Positions 34,944 through 42,832 of a DNA stretch of 64,000 bases are shown here, in pieces. The position numbers and the translations under genes were made by a program. This stretch comes from Roseateles sp. YR242 (GTDB taxonomy: Bacteria; Pseudomonadota; Gammaproteobacteria; Burkholderiales; Burkholderiaceae_C): positions 310,001-374,000 of the forward strand of contig NZ_FOAV01000005.1 in assembly GCF_900109745.1 (NCBI RefSeq), in the 5' to 3' direction. Every line of letters begins with the position of its first letter. Position 1 is the stretch's first letter. The notes under the pieces are model-generated. The model was not told the DNA's origin, searched no databases, and saw only the letters and a program-made list of their open reading frames with translations.

Positions 34944-35588
34944 TTAGACGCGGTGCGGGCGGCCGACGAACGAGTGGGTCATCGGGCAGGCCATGATTTC
35001 GTTGGGCGTCATCGACGGGTTGTCATCGAAGCCCACATAGCCGTTGTAGAGGATCTCCTTCGTGTTCGGCAGGGCCGCCTTGAGGGCGCGCGGTTGGCGG
35101 TCGTCGTTGGCCAACTGCAGCAGCGCGAAGCCGGGCAAATCGGGGTCATCCGCGATCTGAATCGTCATGCCGGACGCACTCTTGACGGTCGGGATACGGC
35201 CTTCGGAGTCCGCCTCCAGGAACTGGAAGGTGACGAACTGCTGCTCGCCACCGTCCTTGCTGGTGTTGGTGATCTGTTGGATCGGAGTCCAGCCGGTGAT
35301 CTTGCGCACAGTGCCGGCGCCGAGTGTGGCCGGGTAGCTGTTGACGTTCGAGGTGTTCAGCTTGGCGAAGGTGACCTGGTTCGTCGCCACAGCCTTCACC
35401 TTCATGATCCGGCCAGTCAAGCGAGACCAGCCCGAGGTGACCTCGGCGTAGTCGCCAACCACCAGGCCGTGGCCGGCGGCGAGTGTGGCGACAGCCTCGG
35501 TCGCGTTGGACACATCGCTCATGACGATGGCGGTGCCGTAACCGCTCGCCATCGCGAAGGTGGTGCCGTTGGGTAGAGAAACAGCCAT
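34944..35588 (-). CDS. Major tail tube protein
   Basis: 214 residues from ATG 35588 (MAVSLPNGTTFAMASGYGTA). The pattern GWTPIQQITNTSKDGGEQQFVTFQFLEADSEGR and the C-terminal AALPNTKEILYNGYVGFDDNPSMTPNEIM match siphovirus tail tube proteins, which polymerise in hexamer rings. Its place between tail terminator and chaperones is canonical. Confidence 0.85.
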   Translation of the reverse strand: MAVSLPNGTTFAMASGYGTAIVMSDVSNATEAVATLAAGHGLVVGDYAEVTSGWSRLTGRIMKVKAVATNQVTFAKLNTSNVNSYPATLGAGTVRKITGWTPIQQITNTSKDGGEQQFVTFQFLEADSEGRIPTVKSASGMTIQIADDPDLPGFALLQLANDDRQPRALKAALPNTKEILYNGYVGFDDNPSMTPNEIMACPMTHSFVGRPHRV

Positions 35589-35608
35589 GGGATTGCCTTT
35601 CGGGAATG

Positions 35609-35632
35609 AAAAAAGCCGCCCGAAGGCGGCTT
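35609..35632 (-). terminator. Intra-operon hairpin upstream of the tail tube gene
   Basis: Stem AAGCCGCC / GGCGGCTT with TTTTTTC after it on the minus strand; a strong terminator by sequence, placed between two genes of the same operon. Confidence 0.85.
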
Positions 35633-35658
35633 GGTGCGATGCCCGAGACGGGCGGGAT

Positions 35659-36090
35659 TCAGGTGTTGGGGTAGGTGTCAGCGCGGTAGGCGCAGGAAAC
35701 AGGAACGACGAAGTAGCCGTCTTCCGGGTCGCCACTGCGGCGGCCCATGGGTCGAGTGATGAAGATCGGCAGGCCTGCGCGCACCATCGGCGCGGTGGGA
35801 CTGAAGGTGGTGGCCAGGCTTTCGCACAGGTCGTCGGTGGGTCCATTGCCCTCACCGGCTGGCATGAACAGCGTGACCTGGAACAGCCCCTCGAACACGA
35901 GGTGCTTCATGTCCACGGTCTGGGTGTCCAGATCCACCGGCATCAGGTAGCAGTGGGCGTAGCGGGATCGGTCGGAAGGCGGCGTGAAGTCGCCCCCGTT
36001 CTCATAGGCCACCGGGATCGGCGGGACCTGCGCCGCCGCCCAGGCCGCCAGCCGGGTCTCGAAGGCGGCGCGGATGATCTTGTTGCTCAT
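35659..36090 (-). CDS. Tail terminator protein (gpU-like, DUF4128-type)
   Basis: 143 residues: MSNKIIRAAFETRLAAWAAAQVPPIPVAYEN, then HCYLMPVDLDTQTVDMKHLVFEGLFQVTLFMPAGEG. This beta-alpha arrangement and the position match tail terminator proteins capping the tail at its head-proximal end. Confidence 0.8.
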   Translation of the reverse strand: MSNKIIRAAFETRLAAWAAAQVPPIPVAYENGGDFTPPSDRSRYAHCYLMPVDLDTQTVDMKHLVFEGLFQVTLFMPAGEGNGPTDDLCESLATTFSPTAPMVRAGLPIFITRPMGRRSGDPEDGYFVVPVSCAYRADTYPNT

Positions 36091-36470
36091 CGGGAGTTCT
36101 TCCTAACGAACCGGGTGAACATGAGCGCGGACTTGCGGACCATGCCGGTGGGGGCCTGCTTGGACCAACCGTGCTCCAGGCGCTTGGCGTAGGGGAGCGA
36201 ATTGGTCATGTAGATCACGCCGCCCAGCTCCAGCGTCAGGGCCTTGCTTGCCTCGGTCTGGGCCCGGGTGGCGTCGGTGAACTGGCCGACCGAGCGATCA
36301 GGCGTCCCGTAAGCAACATTCCAGTTGGCGCGGAATCGCCCCGTATCCACCGGCGAGAGGTTGATCACCGAGCTGAACAGTTGAAGCGAGGTCTTGCGCG
36401 CCACCGTCTCCAGGTCCAACTTGGTCTTCTCCACCAGCTTGTCCAGCGGGACGGACCAACCGGTCTTCAT
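36087..36470 (-). CDS. HK97 gp10-like head-tail joining protein
   Basis: 127 residues. LSPVDTGRFRANWNVAYG and the late MTNSLPYAKRLEHGWSKQAPTGMVR are the hallmarks of HK97 gp10/lambda gpZ-type proteins, which complete the neck. Confidence 0.85.
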   Translation of the reverse strand: MKTGWSVPLDKLVEKTKLDLETVARKTSLQLFSSVINLSPVDTGRFRANWNVAYGTPDRSVGQFTDATRAQTEASKALTLELGGVIYMTNSLPYAKRLEHGWSKQAPTGMVRKSALMFTRFVRKNSR

Positions 36471-36826
36471 CCCTTCACCTGCAGCTCGTACATCACCGGC
36501 ACGCCGGCCGGAGCCAAGGGCTTGCAGATGGTCACCGCCAGGTCAGCGCCCTGCCACACCAGCTTCATGCCGGGCTTGGGCTCGGGAATGCCCTGGGGTG
36601 CGACCAGGAAGACGCGAGCACCATCACCGATCAGCGTGCCGTCCACATAGCTGCGCTCCGCCTGGGTATTGCAGGCGGTGCAGGGGTAGGTTGTCTCGGT
36701 GGCCGTGGTGGTGCCGGTGGCCGGGTCATAGACCTGGCCGGTCTTCACCTTCAGAGTGGTCGGCGCGCCGAAGCGAGCCAGCAGGCGCAGCACGGTCGCC
36801 GCGGTCTTGGCGTAGTCGAATCCCAT
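36467..36826 (-). CDS. Head-closure-region protein
   Basis: 119 residues (MGFDYAKTAATVLRLLARFGAPTTLKVKTGQ...), beta-rich. CTACN gives two close cysteines. No domain firmly recognised; the place between connector and gp10-like protein equals a stopper/head closure protein. ATGA overlap with the next gene. Confidence 0.7.
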   Translation of the reverse strand: MGFDYAKTAATVLRLLARFGAPTTLKVKTGQVYDPATGTTTATETTYPCTACNTQAERSYVDGTLIGDGARVFLVAPQGIPEPKPGMKLVWQGADLAVTICKPLAPAGVPVMYELQVKG

Positions 36827-37317
36827 CAGGCCCTCACCAGTCGAATGCCGCCTGCAGAGCGCAGCAGCGGGGCCACCAGGATCTCCACCGCTGGGTAGCG
36901 GGTTTGCTGGCGGGCGCCGTCGGCGTAGACCGTCTCGATCGGGCCCACGGTCTCGCTCTTCACCTGGGCGCCCTCATCGGCGGTCAAGGTCGCAGCGCTG
37001 GCACGCACGGCCAGCTCGCACGTAGCACGCACCAGGGCGACGGGAACCTTGTCGTAGGCCAACGTCACGCCATCCACGCGCACGCTGGACCTGGGCCAGT
37101 CCAGCGCCTGGGTGGTCTTCACCCGGCAGCCAGCCCAGCGGCCGGTGTAGCCGCCCAGCCATTCCGTGGCCTGGCGGAGCAGCGCTTCCTTCTTGTCGGT
37201 GGTGATCACCGGCCATGCCGCGTTGCCGCGCTTGGTGAAGTAGTCGTCCGCATCCGCCACGCTGGCGTAGGACTCGGCATCGGCCAGGCCGGTGCCGTCT
37301 TCCACGATAAGGGCCAT
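36826..37317 (-). CDS. Head-tail connector (DnaT-like ssDNA-binding protein family)
   Basis: 163 residues from ATG 37317 (MALIVEDGTGLADAESYASV). DADDYFTKRGNAAW and ATEWLGGYTGRWAGCRVKTTQALDWPR match the phage DnaT_2 family, which in spite of the name occupies the gp6/adaptor position in head operons. GGGGGAG precedes the start and lies inside a CCCACCC/GGGTGGG hairpin. Confidence 0.8.
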   Translation of the reverse strand: MALIVEDGTGLADAESYASVADADDYFTKRGNAAWPVITTDKKEALLRQATEWLGGYTGRWAGCRVKTTQALDWPRSSVRVDGVTLAYDKVPVALVRATCELAVRASAATLTADEGAQVKSETVGPIETVYADGARQQTRYPAVEILVAPLLRSAGGIRLVRA

Positions 37318-37378
37318 ATGGCTTTCTCCCCCACCCGAGGGGGTGGGATTGCTGATGCCGGCCGATGAGAATCGGCGC

Positions 37379-37576
37379 ATGCAACAAAACGATTCAGGGA
37401 TTGAAGATCGGGAGCCACTGGTGGATCCGTGGCTTGGAGGATTCGGATGGCGGCATGGGCTGATCGGCGCGGCCCTCGTCGGCCTGCTGGCGGTGCTGGG
37501 CTACGGCCAGCACCCCCCTGAGAAGCTGGCCAGGGCCGAGGCGCCTCCGCCGCCGGCTTCCGCGCCGCCGCGCTGA
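37379..37576 (+). CDS. Possible small single-span membrane protein on the opposite strand
   Basis: 65 residues on the plus strand within an otherwise minus-strand head operon: MQQNDSGIEDREPLVD, a span HGLIGAALVGLLAVLGYG, then a Pro/Ala tail. It fills the 264-bp gap between connector and SGNH gene almost exactly. A GCCGAT-GAGA-ATCGGC hairpin precedes it; no good ribosome site. If real, it would be a lysogeny-expressed insert. Confidence 0.4.
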   Translation: MQQNDSGIEDREPLVDPWLGGFGWRHGLIGAALVGLLAVLGYGQHPPEKLARAEAPPPPASAPPR

Positions 37577-37580
37577 TCAG

Positions 37581-39014
37581 TCAGGCCATCGACAGCGGCG
37601 GCACCAGGATGTCGGCGATCCAGCTTTGGATCACGTCGCCGCCGTGCGCCGCATCTGCCCACAGGCCGCCGGCCACACCAGGCGATGCTGGGATGCGGCC
37701 AGAGTCGGACAGGGCGATGTGGGCCACGCCCGAAGCACCCCCAGGGCCGCCCGTATCTGCGGCGGCGATGTCCTTGGCCGCCTGCACGAAGTCGGACCAG
37801 TTGCTGGTCTGTCCTGCGTTCTTGATCAGTGTGGTGTCCGCACTGGTCATGAGCAGGATCGAGGCCGTCACACCCGCCGCACGCAGTCGGGCAATGTAGG
37901 TCTCCAGGTTGGCCTTGTACTGGGCGGCGCTGATGAACAGCCCGGCGCCCTGCGCGAAATCGTTCTGGCCCAGGGCAATGATTAGCAGGTGCGGGCCGAT
38001 GGTGGCGATGCGGGCATCCAGGGCGGGCACGGCCAGGTAGTCCGTCGTCCGGAATGCCGTATGGCCACCTTCGTAGAACTGAATGCCGGCGTTCAGATCG
38101 CCGTCGTAGAACGCAGCGCCAGCGATGTAGACCTGGCCACCAGACGACCACCCCACCTCAAGCGTGTGCTGGCCAGAGACCAGTGGGCCGATCGTGACGT
38201 ATCCGTTGTCAGAGATCGCACCGTTGTTGGTCTCGAACGTCACCGCGGCCCCGCCGTCCACCTTGTAGTAGCCGACACGAGTGCTGGAGGCCTTCAGGTA
38301 GTGAATGACCGCATGCGTGCCCGTGAAGGTGATGGTTGCGGTCTGCCCGGCTGCGCCAAAAATGTTGTACCGGAGACCCAGGCCGCCACTGGTGAAGTTC
38401 TGAGCAGGCGCGCCCGCCAGAACCCAGGGGTTCGTGTAGGGCGCGAAGATGCTGACGTTCTGGATCGGCACGTAGCCGATGCCGCCGCCCGAGCCAATGC
38501 CGGCCGTGGGGTATTTGGCGCGTAGGCGCTTGGGCAGCAGCTGCGTCCACTGGCGGCCGAAGGCCGTGGCCGTGCGGTACTCCATCCAGGAATCACCGAT
38601 GCCGACGATCTTTGCGGCTGCGTAGTCTCGACCTGCCACCGCCTGATACCAGGTGCGCAAGGCTGCGATGGGGCCGCCGCTCGAAGCAGCAGCACCGCTC
38701 ACCACCACCTCTTCGCCTAGCGAGTTGGTGATCTTCTTGGAGACGGCGTCCTGGCGCAGCGCCAGCTGCTGGCCGACCTGCTCGTAGGTCGTGGTGCCAG
38801 TCTGTGAGCGAACCCGAACCACGGCCGGTACGCCGTAGGGACCGAACTGCCTGGAATCCGTGGGTGAGCGCAGGCGCGGCGATTGGTAGGGCGATCCGGG
38901 CGCGCCGGCCAGAAGGTCCACATACGCCTCGCCACCGTCTGCAACGCTCACCTTGTAGGCGTCGGTCGGGCCGAGGTTCAGGGTCTGGGATGAGCCTTGA
39001 GAAACGGTGGGCAT
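37581..39014 (-). CDS. SGNH/GDSL hydrolase, probably virion-associated
   Basis: 477 residues. The C-terminal two thirds form an SGNH esterase: block I VGIGDSWMEY (catalytic Ser), block III ALGQND, block V ADAAHGG (catalytic His, with Asp two before the Ala pair). The N-terminal 130 residues are beta-rich (SQTLNLGPTDAYKVSVADGGEAYVDLLAG) as in structural or decoration domains. It lies between capsid and connector genes, so it may be displayed on the head. It could de-acylate cell-surface sugars; the substrate is unknown. Confidence 0.8.
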   Translation of the reverse strand: MPTVSQGSSQTLNLGPTDAYKVSVADGGEAYVDLLAGAPGSPYQSPRLRSPTDSRQFGPYGVPAVVRVRSQTGTTTYEQVGQQLALRQDAVSKKITNSLGEEVVVSGAAASSGGPIAALRTWYQAVAGRDYAAAKIVGIGDSWMEYRTATAFGRQWTQLLPKRLRAKYPTAGIGSGGGIGYVPIQNVSIFAPYTNPWVLAGAPAQNFTSGGLGLRYNIFGAAGQTATITFTGTHAVIHYLKASSTRVGYYKVDGGAAVTFETNNGAISDNGYVTIGPLVSGQHTLEVGWSSGGQVYIAGAAFYDGDLNAGIQFYEGGHTAFRTTDYLAVPALDARIATIGPHLLIIALGQNDFAQGAGLFISAAQYKANLETYIARLRAAGVTASILLMTSADTTLIKNAGQTSNWSDFVQAAKDIAAADTGGPGGASGVAHIALSDSGRIPASPGVAGGLWADAAHGGDVIQSWIADILVPPLSMA

Positions 39015-39040
39015 GGGTGGTCTACCTCAGCGGTGTTGGG

Positions 39041-39514
39041 TCAGGCGTTGGGAGCGGCGTTGAGCAGCTCCAACAGCGACTCGCGGGACGCGTTGCCCTT
39101 GAAGGCAATGCCCTTGGCGGTCAGCAGGTCCTTGATCTGGGTGGCGGTCAGTTCGACCTGCTGCGCTTCGTCAGCGCCTTGGCCCAGTGCGGATTCATCG
39201 CTTGCCGGGACCTGCTGCACCTGGGCCTGCTGGTCCGCGATGACCTGCGACACCTCTTCGGCCGTGCTGACCGGCGTGTAACCGGTGGGCGGGTAGTCGA
39301 TTGCGAGGTAGCCGGCAGCCACGAACTCAGCCACGGTGGGGCCATCGCTTCGGAGCTCGGGGGCCAGCTGCAGCTCGGGAACGTCGGGGTTCTCGTAGTC
39401 GGTGGGCTTGAAGTCGGCATCCAGGATCCGGAAGCCGAAGGAGCGGATGGCGGCCTTGCGCTCGGGGCTGACCGGGTGCGGCTCGTACCAGATGGCGTGC
39501 TTTTCTTGGGACAT
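39041..39514 (-). CDS. Capsid-region protein with C-terminal HeH-like domain
   Basis: 157 residues. MSQEKHAIWYEPHPVSPERKAAIRSFGFRILDADFKP begins it; the last 36 residues (VELTATQIKDLLTAKGIAFKGNASRESLLELLNA) match HeH/SAP-like helical domains that bind DNA or proteins. Position next to the major capsid gene suggests a capsid accessory. Function unproven. Confidence 0.7.
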   Translation of the reverse strand: MSQEKHAIWYEPHPVSPERKAAIRSFGFRILDADFKPTDYENPDVPELQLAPELRSDGPTVAEFVAAGYLAIDYPPTGYTPVSTAEEVSQVIADQQAQVQQVPASDESALGQGADEAQQVELTATQIKDLLTAKGIAFKGNASRESLLELLNAAPNA

Positions 39515-39528
39515 GTGGGCCTCAAATG

Positions 39529-39553
39529 AAAAAGCGGGGCCGAAGCCCCGCTT
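39529..39553 (-). terminator. Hairpin after the major capsid gene region
   Basis: Stem AAGCGGGGC / GCCCCGCTT followed by TTTTTCATTT on the minus strand. Read in the direction of transcription it lies 20 bp after the capsid gene's upstream neighbour (39574 side) and before the HeH-domain gene. Confidence 0.8.
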
Positions 39554-39573
39554 GTGTGGCGGTCAGGAACCGA

Positions 39574-40539
39574 TTACTTGGCTTCGTCGCCGATGGCGAT
39601 CACGCCGGCGGTCTGCTTGATGTCGGTCGCGACCTTGTCCCAGTTGGTGCCGGTGGCCAGGGCCGCGTCGGTCGGCGACTTGCCGCCATTGGCCTCGTCC
39701 CAGGTGTAGCCCTTCATGCCGAGGCCGAAGGTGTAGTCCACCTGCATCGTGGTCTCGATGCGCTCCTTGCCGTTGACGGTCTCGATGTTCGAGATCACGT
39801 CACCGCCGTCGAACACCACCGCCGCGCCGGAGGCCAGGCCCAGCACCTTCTGCTTGTTGGGCGTGCCAGCGGCATACAGGGCCGGGGCGTCGGTGACGAT
39901 CACGGCCTTGTTCAGGATGTCCACGATGGTCACGCCCTCGGCCTTGAACAGGTTCTGCGCGTTGGTCAGGTTCTGGCCGATCAGCTTGTGATAGACCGCG
40001 CCGGTCATCACGTTGGCCACGATGTCGCTGGAGCGATCACCGAACTTGGCGTGCGCGCCGTTCAACGCGCTGTAGCTGATGCCGGCGGTTGCGCTGACAT
40101 CGTTGGTGGCGGCGGCCTGGTTCTGGATCGCGGCCACCAGAGCGGCGATGGCCGTGTTCAGCTGGTCGCGCAGCATCGCCTCGGCGAAGTTGCGGCTGGC
40201 CACCTCGATACCTTCAGCCGTGGGCTTGCTCAGCCACGTCAGCTGCGAGGGCTCGAAGCGGATCGGACCGAAGCCGCCGGCGACCTTGACGGCAGAGAAC
40301 TTGAGCTGGCTCAGGTCCGTCACCGTCGCTGCTGCATTCGCACCGTAGCGATTCACTCGGCGCTGGGCTGCGTGGATGCTGGCGAAGAACGACTCCTGCA
40401 GGAAGTCGCCGGTGAAGCCTTCAGTGGTCAGCTGAATGGCGCCGCTGGATGCGGCATTGAACTTGTCCACCATCTGGGCCAGCGTTTCGATGGTCGCCGG
40501 CATGATGAAGTCGTTGAAGACTTGCATTTGAGAGAGCAT
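39574..40539 (-). CDS. Major capsid protein
   Basis: 321 residues (MLSQMQVFNDFIMPATIETLAQMVDKFNAASSGAIQL...). Size, position after the scaffold gene and the pattern NFAEAMLRDQLNTAIAALVAAIQNQ and GLGMKGYTWDEANGGKSPTDAAL match the gp13-like major coat family with an HK97 fold. No N-terminal protease-type extension, so a separate scaffold is expected and present. Confidence 0.85.
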   Translation of the reverse strand: MLSQMQVFNDFIMPATIETLAQMVDKFNAASSGAIQLTTEGFTGDFLQESFFASIHAAQRRVNRYGANAAATVTDLSQLKFSAVKVAGGFGPIRFEPSQLTWLSKPTAEGIEVASRNFAEAMLRDQLNTAIAALVAAIQNQAAATNDVSATAGISYSALNGAHAKFGDRSSDIVANVMTGAVYHKLIGQNLTNAQNLFKAEGVTIVDILNKAVIVTDAPALYAAGTPNKQKVLGLASGAAVVFDGGDVISNIETVNGKERIETTMQVDYTFGLGMKGYTWDEANGGKSPTDAALATGTNWDKVATDIKQTAGVIAIGDEAK

Positions 40540-40569
40540 GGGGTCCCTTTCAGGGTATGGAGAGGTGCT

Positions 40570-41310
40570 TTAGGAGGGAAGGCTGAACTTGGCGTTGATC
40601 GCAGCGACGCGTTCGCTCTTGCTGCCGCCGAAGTCGCCCTTCGTTTGAGACTTGCCGCCACCACTACCACCCGAGCCGCCGCCAGCAGCGCCTGAACCCT
40701 TCAGGATCTGGTTCTTCTGTGGATAGGCGCCGACGATCGTGGTCAGGGCTTCATCGAAGTCCGCCAGCTCGCCTGGGTTCGAGGCCGAATAGATCTTGTT
40801 GCCGTTGGCATCAGTCGCCACGACCTTCCCATCCACCACGTTGAAGTGCTTGCCGAAGCGCGCCTCCACCAGGTCGGCCGGGATGGCCAGCTTTTCGGTC
40901 ACGAACTTGGAGCGGGTGAAGGAGCCGCCGACCATGTGGCCGTGGAGCTGCCCCCGCAAGGTCTCGGTCTCGCTGTTGGCATCCGCCAACTGCTTTTCGT
41001 AGGCGGCTTTGATCTCGCCCTTGACCTTCTCGACCTCGCCCGCTTCGATCAGCTTCTTGGCGTCCAGGTTGGCGACGGTGCCCAGTGCCTTCTTCGCGGC
41101 CTCCGGGTCCTCAATGCCGTCGAAGGACTTGAGCTTGCCTTCGGCGGCTTCCGCGCGCTCCCGGTGGCCCTTGGCCTCGGCGTTGAGGCGGCTGATGGTG
41201 TTGGTGGTGCCAACCACATCGAATGCGACCTCGCTGCCGTCGTCCTTGACATAGACGGGCTTGCCGTCCTGAACAACCACATTGCCTTTGTCGTCGAGCT
41301 TGAGTTTCAT
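40570..41310 (-). CDS. Capsid scaffolding-type protein (DUF6651-like)
   Basis: 246 residues from ATG 41310 (MKLKLDDKGNVVVQDGKPVYVKDDG). A long charged helical middle (ISRLNAEAKGHRERAEAAEGKLKSF ... VEKVKGEIKAAYEKQLADANSETETL) and a Gly-rich linker before a basic C-terminal helix (KSERVAAINAKF) are usual in scaffolds, the basic end binding coat protein. Confidence 0.8.
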   Translation of the reverse strand: MKLKLDDKGNVVVQDGKPVYVKDDGSEVAFDVVGTTNTISRLNAEAKGHRERAEAAEGKLKSFDGIEDPEAAKKALGTVANLDAKKLIEAGEVEKVKGEIKAAYEKQLADANSETETLRGQLHGHMVGGSFTRSKFVTEKLAIPADLVEARFGKHFNVVDGKVVATDANGNKIYSASNPGELADFDEALTTIVGAYPQKNQILKGSGAAGGGSGGSGGGKSQTKGDFGGSKSERVAAINAKFSLPS

Positions 41311-41391
41311 GGTGCGTTTGAGGCCATCCGGCCAGTTGGTGTGCCCCATCCGGGACGGTCCGCCCTACTCCGCATCCGCGTTTTGGACATG

Positions 41392-41457
41392 AAAAAAGCC
41401 GCCCGCAGTTGCCTGGGGCGGCTCAGAAATGAAAAAGGCCCGCGCGGGGCGGGCCTT
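41392..41457 (-). terminator. Two tandem hairpins upstream of the scaffold gene
   Basis: First (41392-41423): stem AGCCGCCC / GGGCGGCT followed by TTTTTTC. Second (41432-41457): stem AAGGCCCGC / GCGGGCCTT followed by TTTTTC. Both are terminators on the minus strand inside the late operon. Confidence 0.85.
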
Positions 41458-41466
41458 GTGGTGTGG

Positions 41467-41712
41467 TCAGGGGGCTTCTACTCGCTCCCCTCGTTTGACG
41501 AAGCAGTGAAGGCAGATCAGCGCCTTGGCGCCGCCCACCGGCTTGCCGGCCGGTGAGACTTGGACACCCACGCGCGTCTCGATGAACTCGCTGGCACCGC
41601 AGCGGCGGCAAACCAGTTGATGGCGCGGCGCGGCCTCACGGACCCGGCGCCGCACCTTCTCGGCGGGCGTCTCTTCGGGCTTTGGGGTGGGCGGCACAAG
41701 CTTCAGCGTCAC
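41467..41712 (-). CDS. Small zinc-ribbon protein
   Basis: 81 residues: basic N-terminus, then CRRCGASEFIETR and CLHCFVKRG, two CxxC pairs 27 residues apart forming a zinc ribbon. Such proteins are common in head regions of phages. Function unknown. Confidence 0.75.
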   Translation of the reverse strand: MTLKLVPPTPKPEETPAEKVRRRVREAAPRHQLVCRRCGASEFIETRVGVQVSPAGKPVGGAKALICLHCFVKRGERVEAP

Positions 41713-41719
41713 GCCGCAA

Positions 41720-42832
41720 TCATAAGCCGGCAGCCTTGAATGCGGCTGGCTGCCGCTCCTTCAACTGCTCCAGGGTGAGCATCTGCCCCTTGTTGTTGCT
41801 GAAGGCCTCCAGCGGCAGATCGCCCTGGCGGTAGAGCTTCGCCCGGGCTGGGCCGAGGATCTCCGCCTGTCTATCAGCGCCCTGGCGCTCGAACCATTCC
41901 TTGTACGTGGTATCCGCCGGCACCGCGCCGTCCATGCTGGCACGCTGGCCCTGAGTCCAGTCCGCCACATCCTCGCCGCCCAGCTCCTTCCAGCTCTTGA
42001 GCACCGGCGAAGAGCAGGACCTGCAGCAGTAGTGAAGCCGCCCGGGCCCAGCTTCCCATGGCACCTTGTGCTTGATGGGCTTGTGCGTCACTGGTTCGTA
42101 CAGCAACCCGTCGCGGATGCGGCAGGGCTGGCTGGTCTTGTTGTCCAGCGTGGCCCGCCAGGCTTCAGCCTTCAGCAGGTCCGCATTGGCCGCCAGCACT
42201 TGGTCCCGGGCGTATCCGGCAGTGTGTCCCACCGCCGTGCGCACCACCGAATCGGCATGCCGGCGGTCGATCTCGATAATGCCGTCCTGGTAGTTCTGGG
42301 CCCTGGTCCCTCGAATCTGCCGGACGATCTGAGAGACCGTTTTTCCCTCCACATATCCCATCCGCACCGTGTCACGGATGCGTGTCATGCGGTTGCTCTC
42401 CAGGCTGGCCGCCCACTCCTTCAGAAGACGCCCCTGGAAAGGCCTGGCCATGGCCGCAGCGTGCACCTGTTCGATGGACACGCTGTTGAACCGCGCCGCC
42501 AGGGTGTCGGGTAGCGGATGGGTCAGCGTCTCACGCTGAAACCCCACCTCTGTCTCCACCAGTCCCCTCAGGTCCTTCACGAGCTCCTGCTGCATCTGGT
42601 CATAGACCAGCGCGTTAAGCGTCCGAACCGAGCTCAGCAGCTCTTCCAGGCGCTGCACAGACCAGTTGGAAGCATCCAGGTCACCCAGTGCCACCTCCAG
42701 TTCTGCGATCAACCTGGCGTCGGCCCTGTTGAGGATCGCCAGAAGCCGAGCAGCCAGCCAGTTGGAGTACTTCGTTATGTCGATGCTTCGGGCGACGGCC
42801 TCATCTGCCAGCCAGTCATTCGCCGATGCCAT
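41720..42832 (-). CDS. Head morphogenesis protein (SPP1 gp7-like)
   Basis: 370 residues. The domain RADSV...AVGHTAGYARDQVLAANADLLKAEAWRATLDNKTSQPCRIRDGLLYE and WEAGPGRLHYCCRSCSSPVL contain the conserved His/Cys pattern of the phage Mu gpF/SPP1 gp7 minor head family. It follows the portal gene with a 17-bp overlap. Confidence 0.88.
   Translation of the reverse strand: MASANDWLADEAVARSIDITKYSNWLAARLLAILNRADARLIAELEVALGDLDASNWSVQRLEELLSSVRTLNALVYDQMQQELVKDLRGLVETEVGFQRETLTHPLPDTLAARFNSVSIEQVHAAAMARPFQGRLLKEWAASLESNRMTRIRDTVRMGYVEGKTVSQIVRQIRGTRAQNYQDGIIEIDRRHADSVVRTAVGHTAGYARDQVLAANADLLKAEAWRATLDNKTSQPCRIRDGLLYEPVTHKPIKHKVPWEAGPGRLHYCCRSCSSPVLKSWKELGGEDVADWTQGQRASMDGAVPADTTYKEWFERQGADRQAEILGPARAKLYRQGDLPLEAFSNNKGQMLTLEQLKERQPAAFKAAGL

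Noticed and set aside
37361-37376. GCCGAT-GAGA-ATCGGC hairpin as a terminator
   Set aside because: Six base pairs without a T run on either strand; too weak to call.
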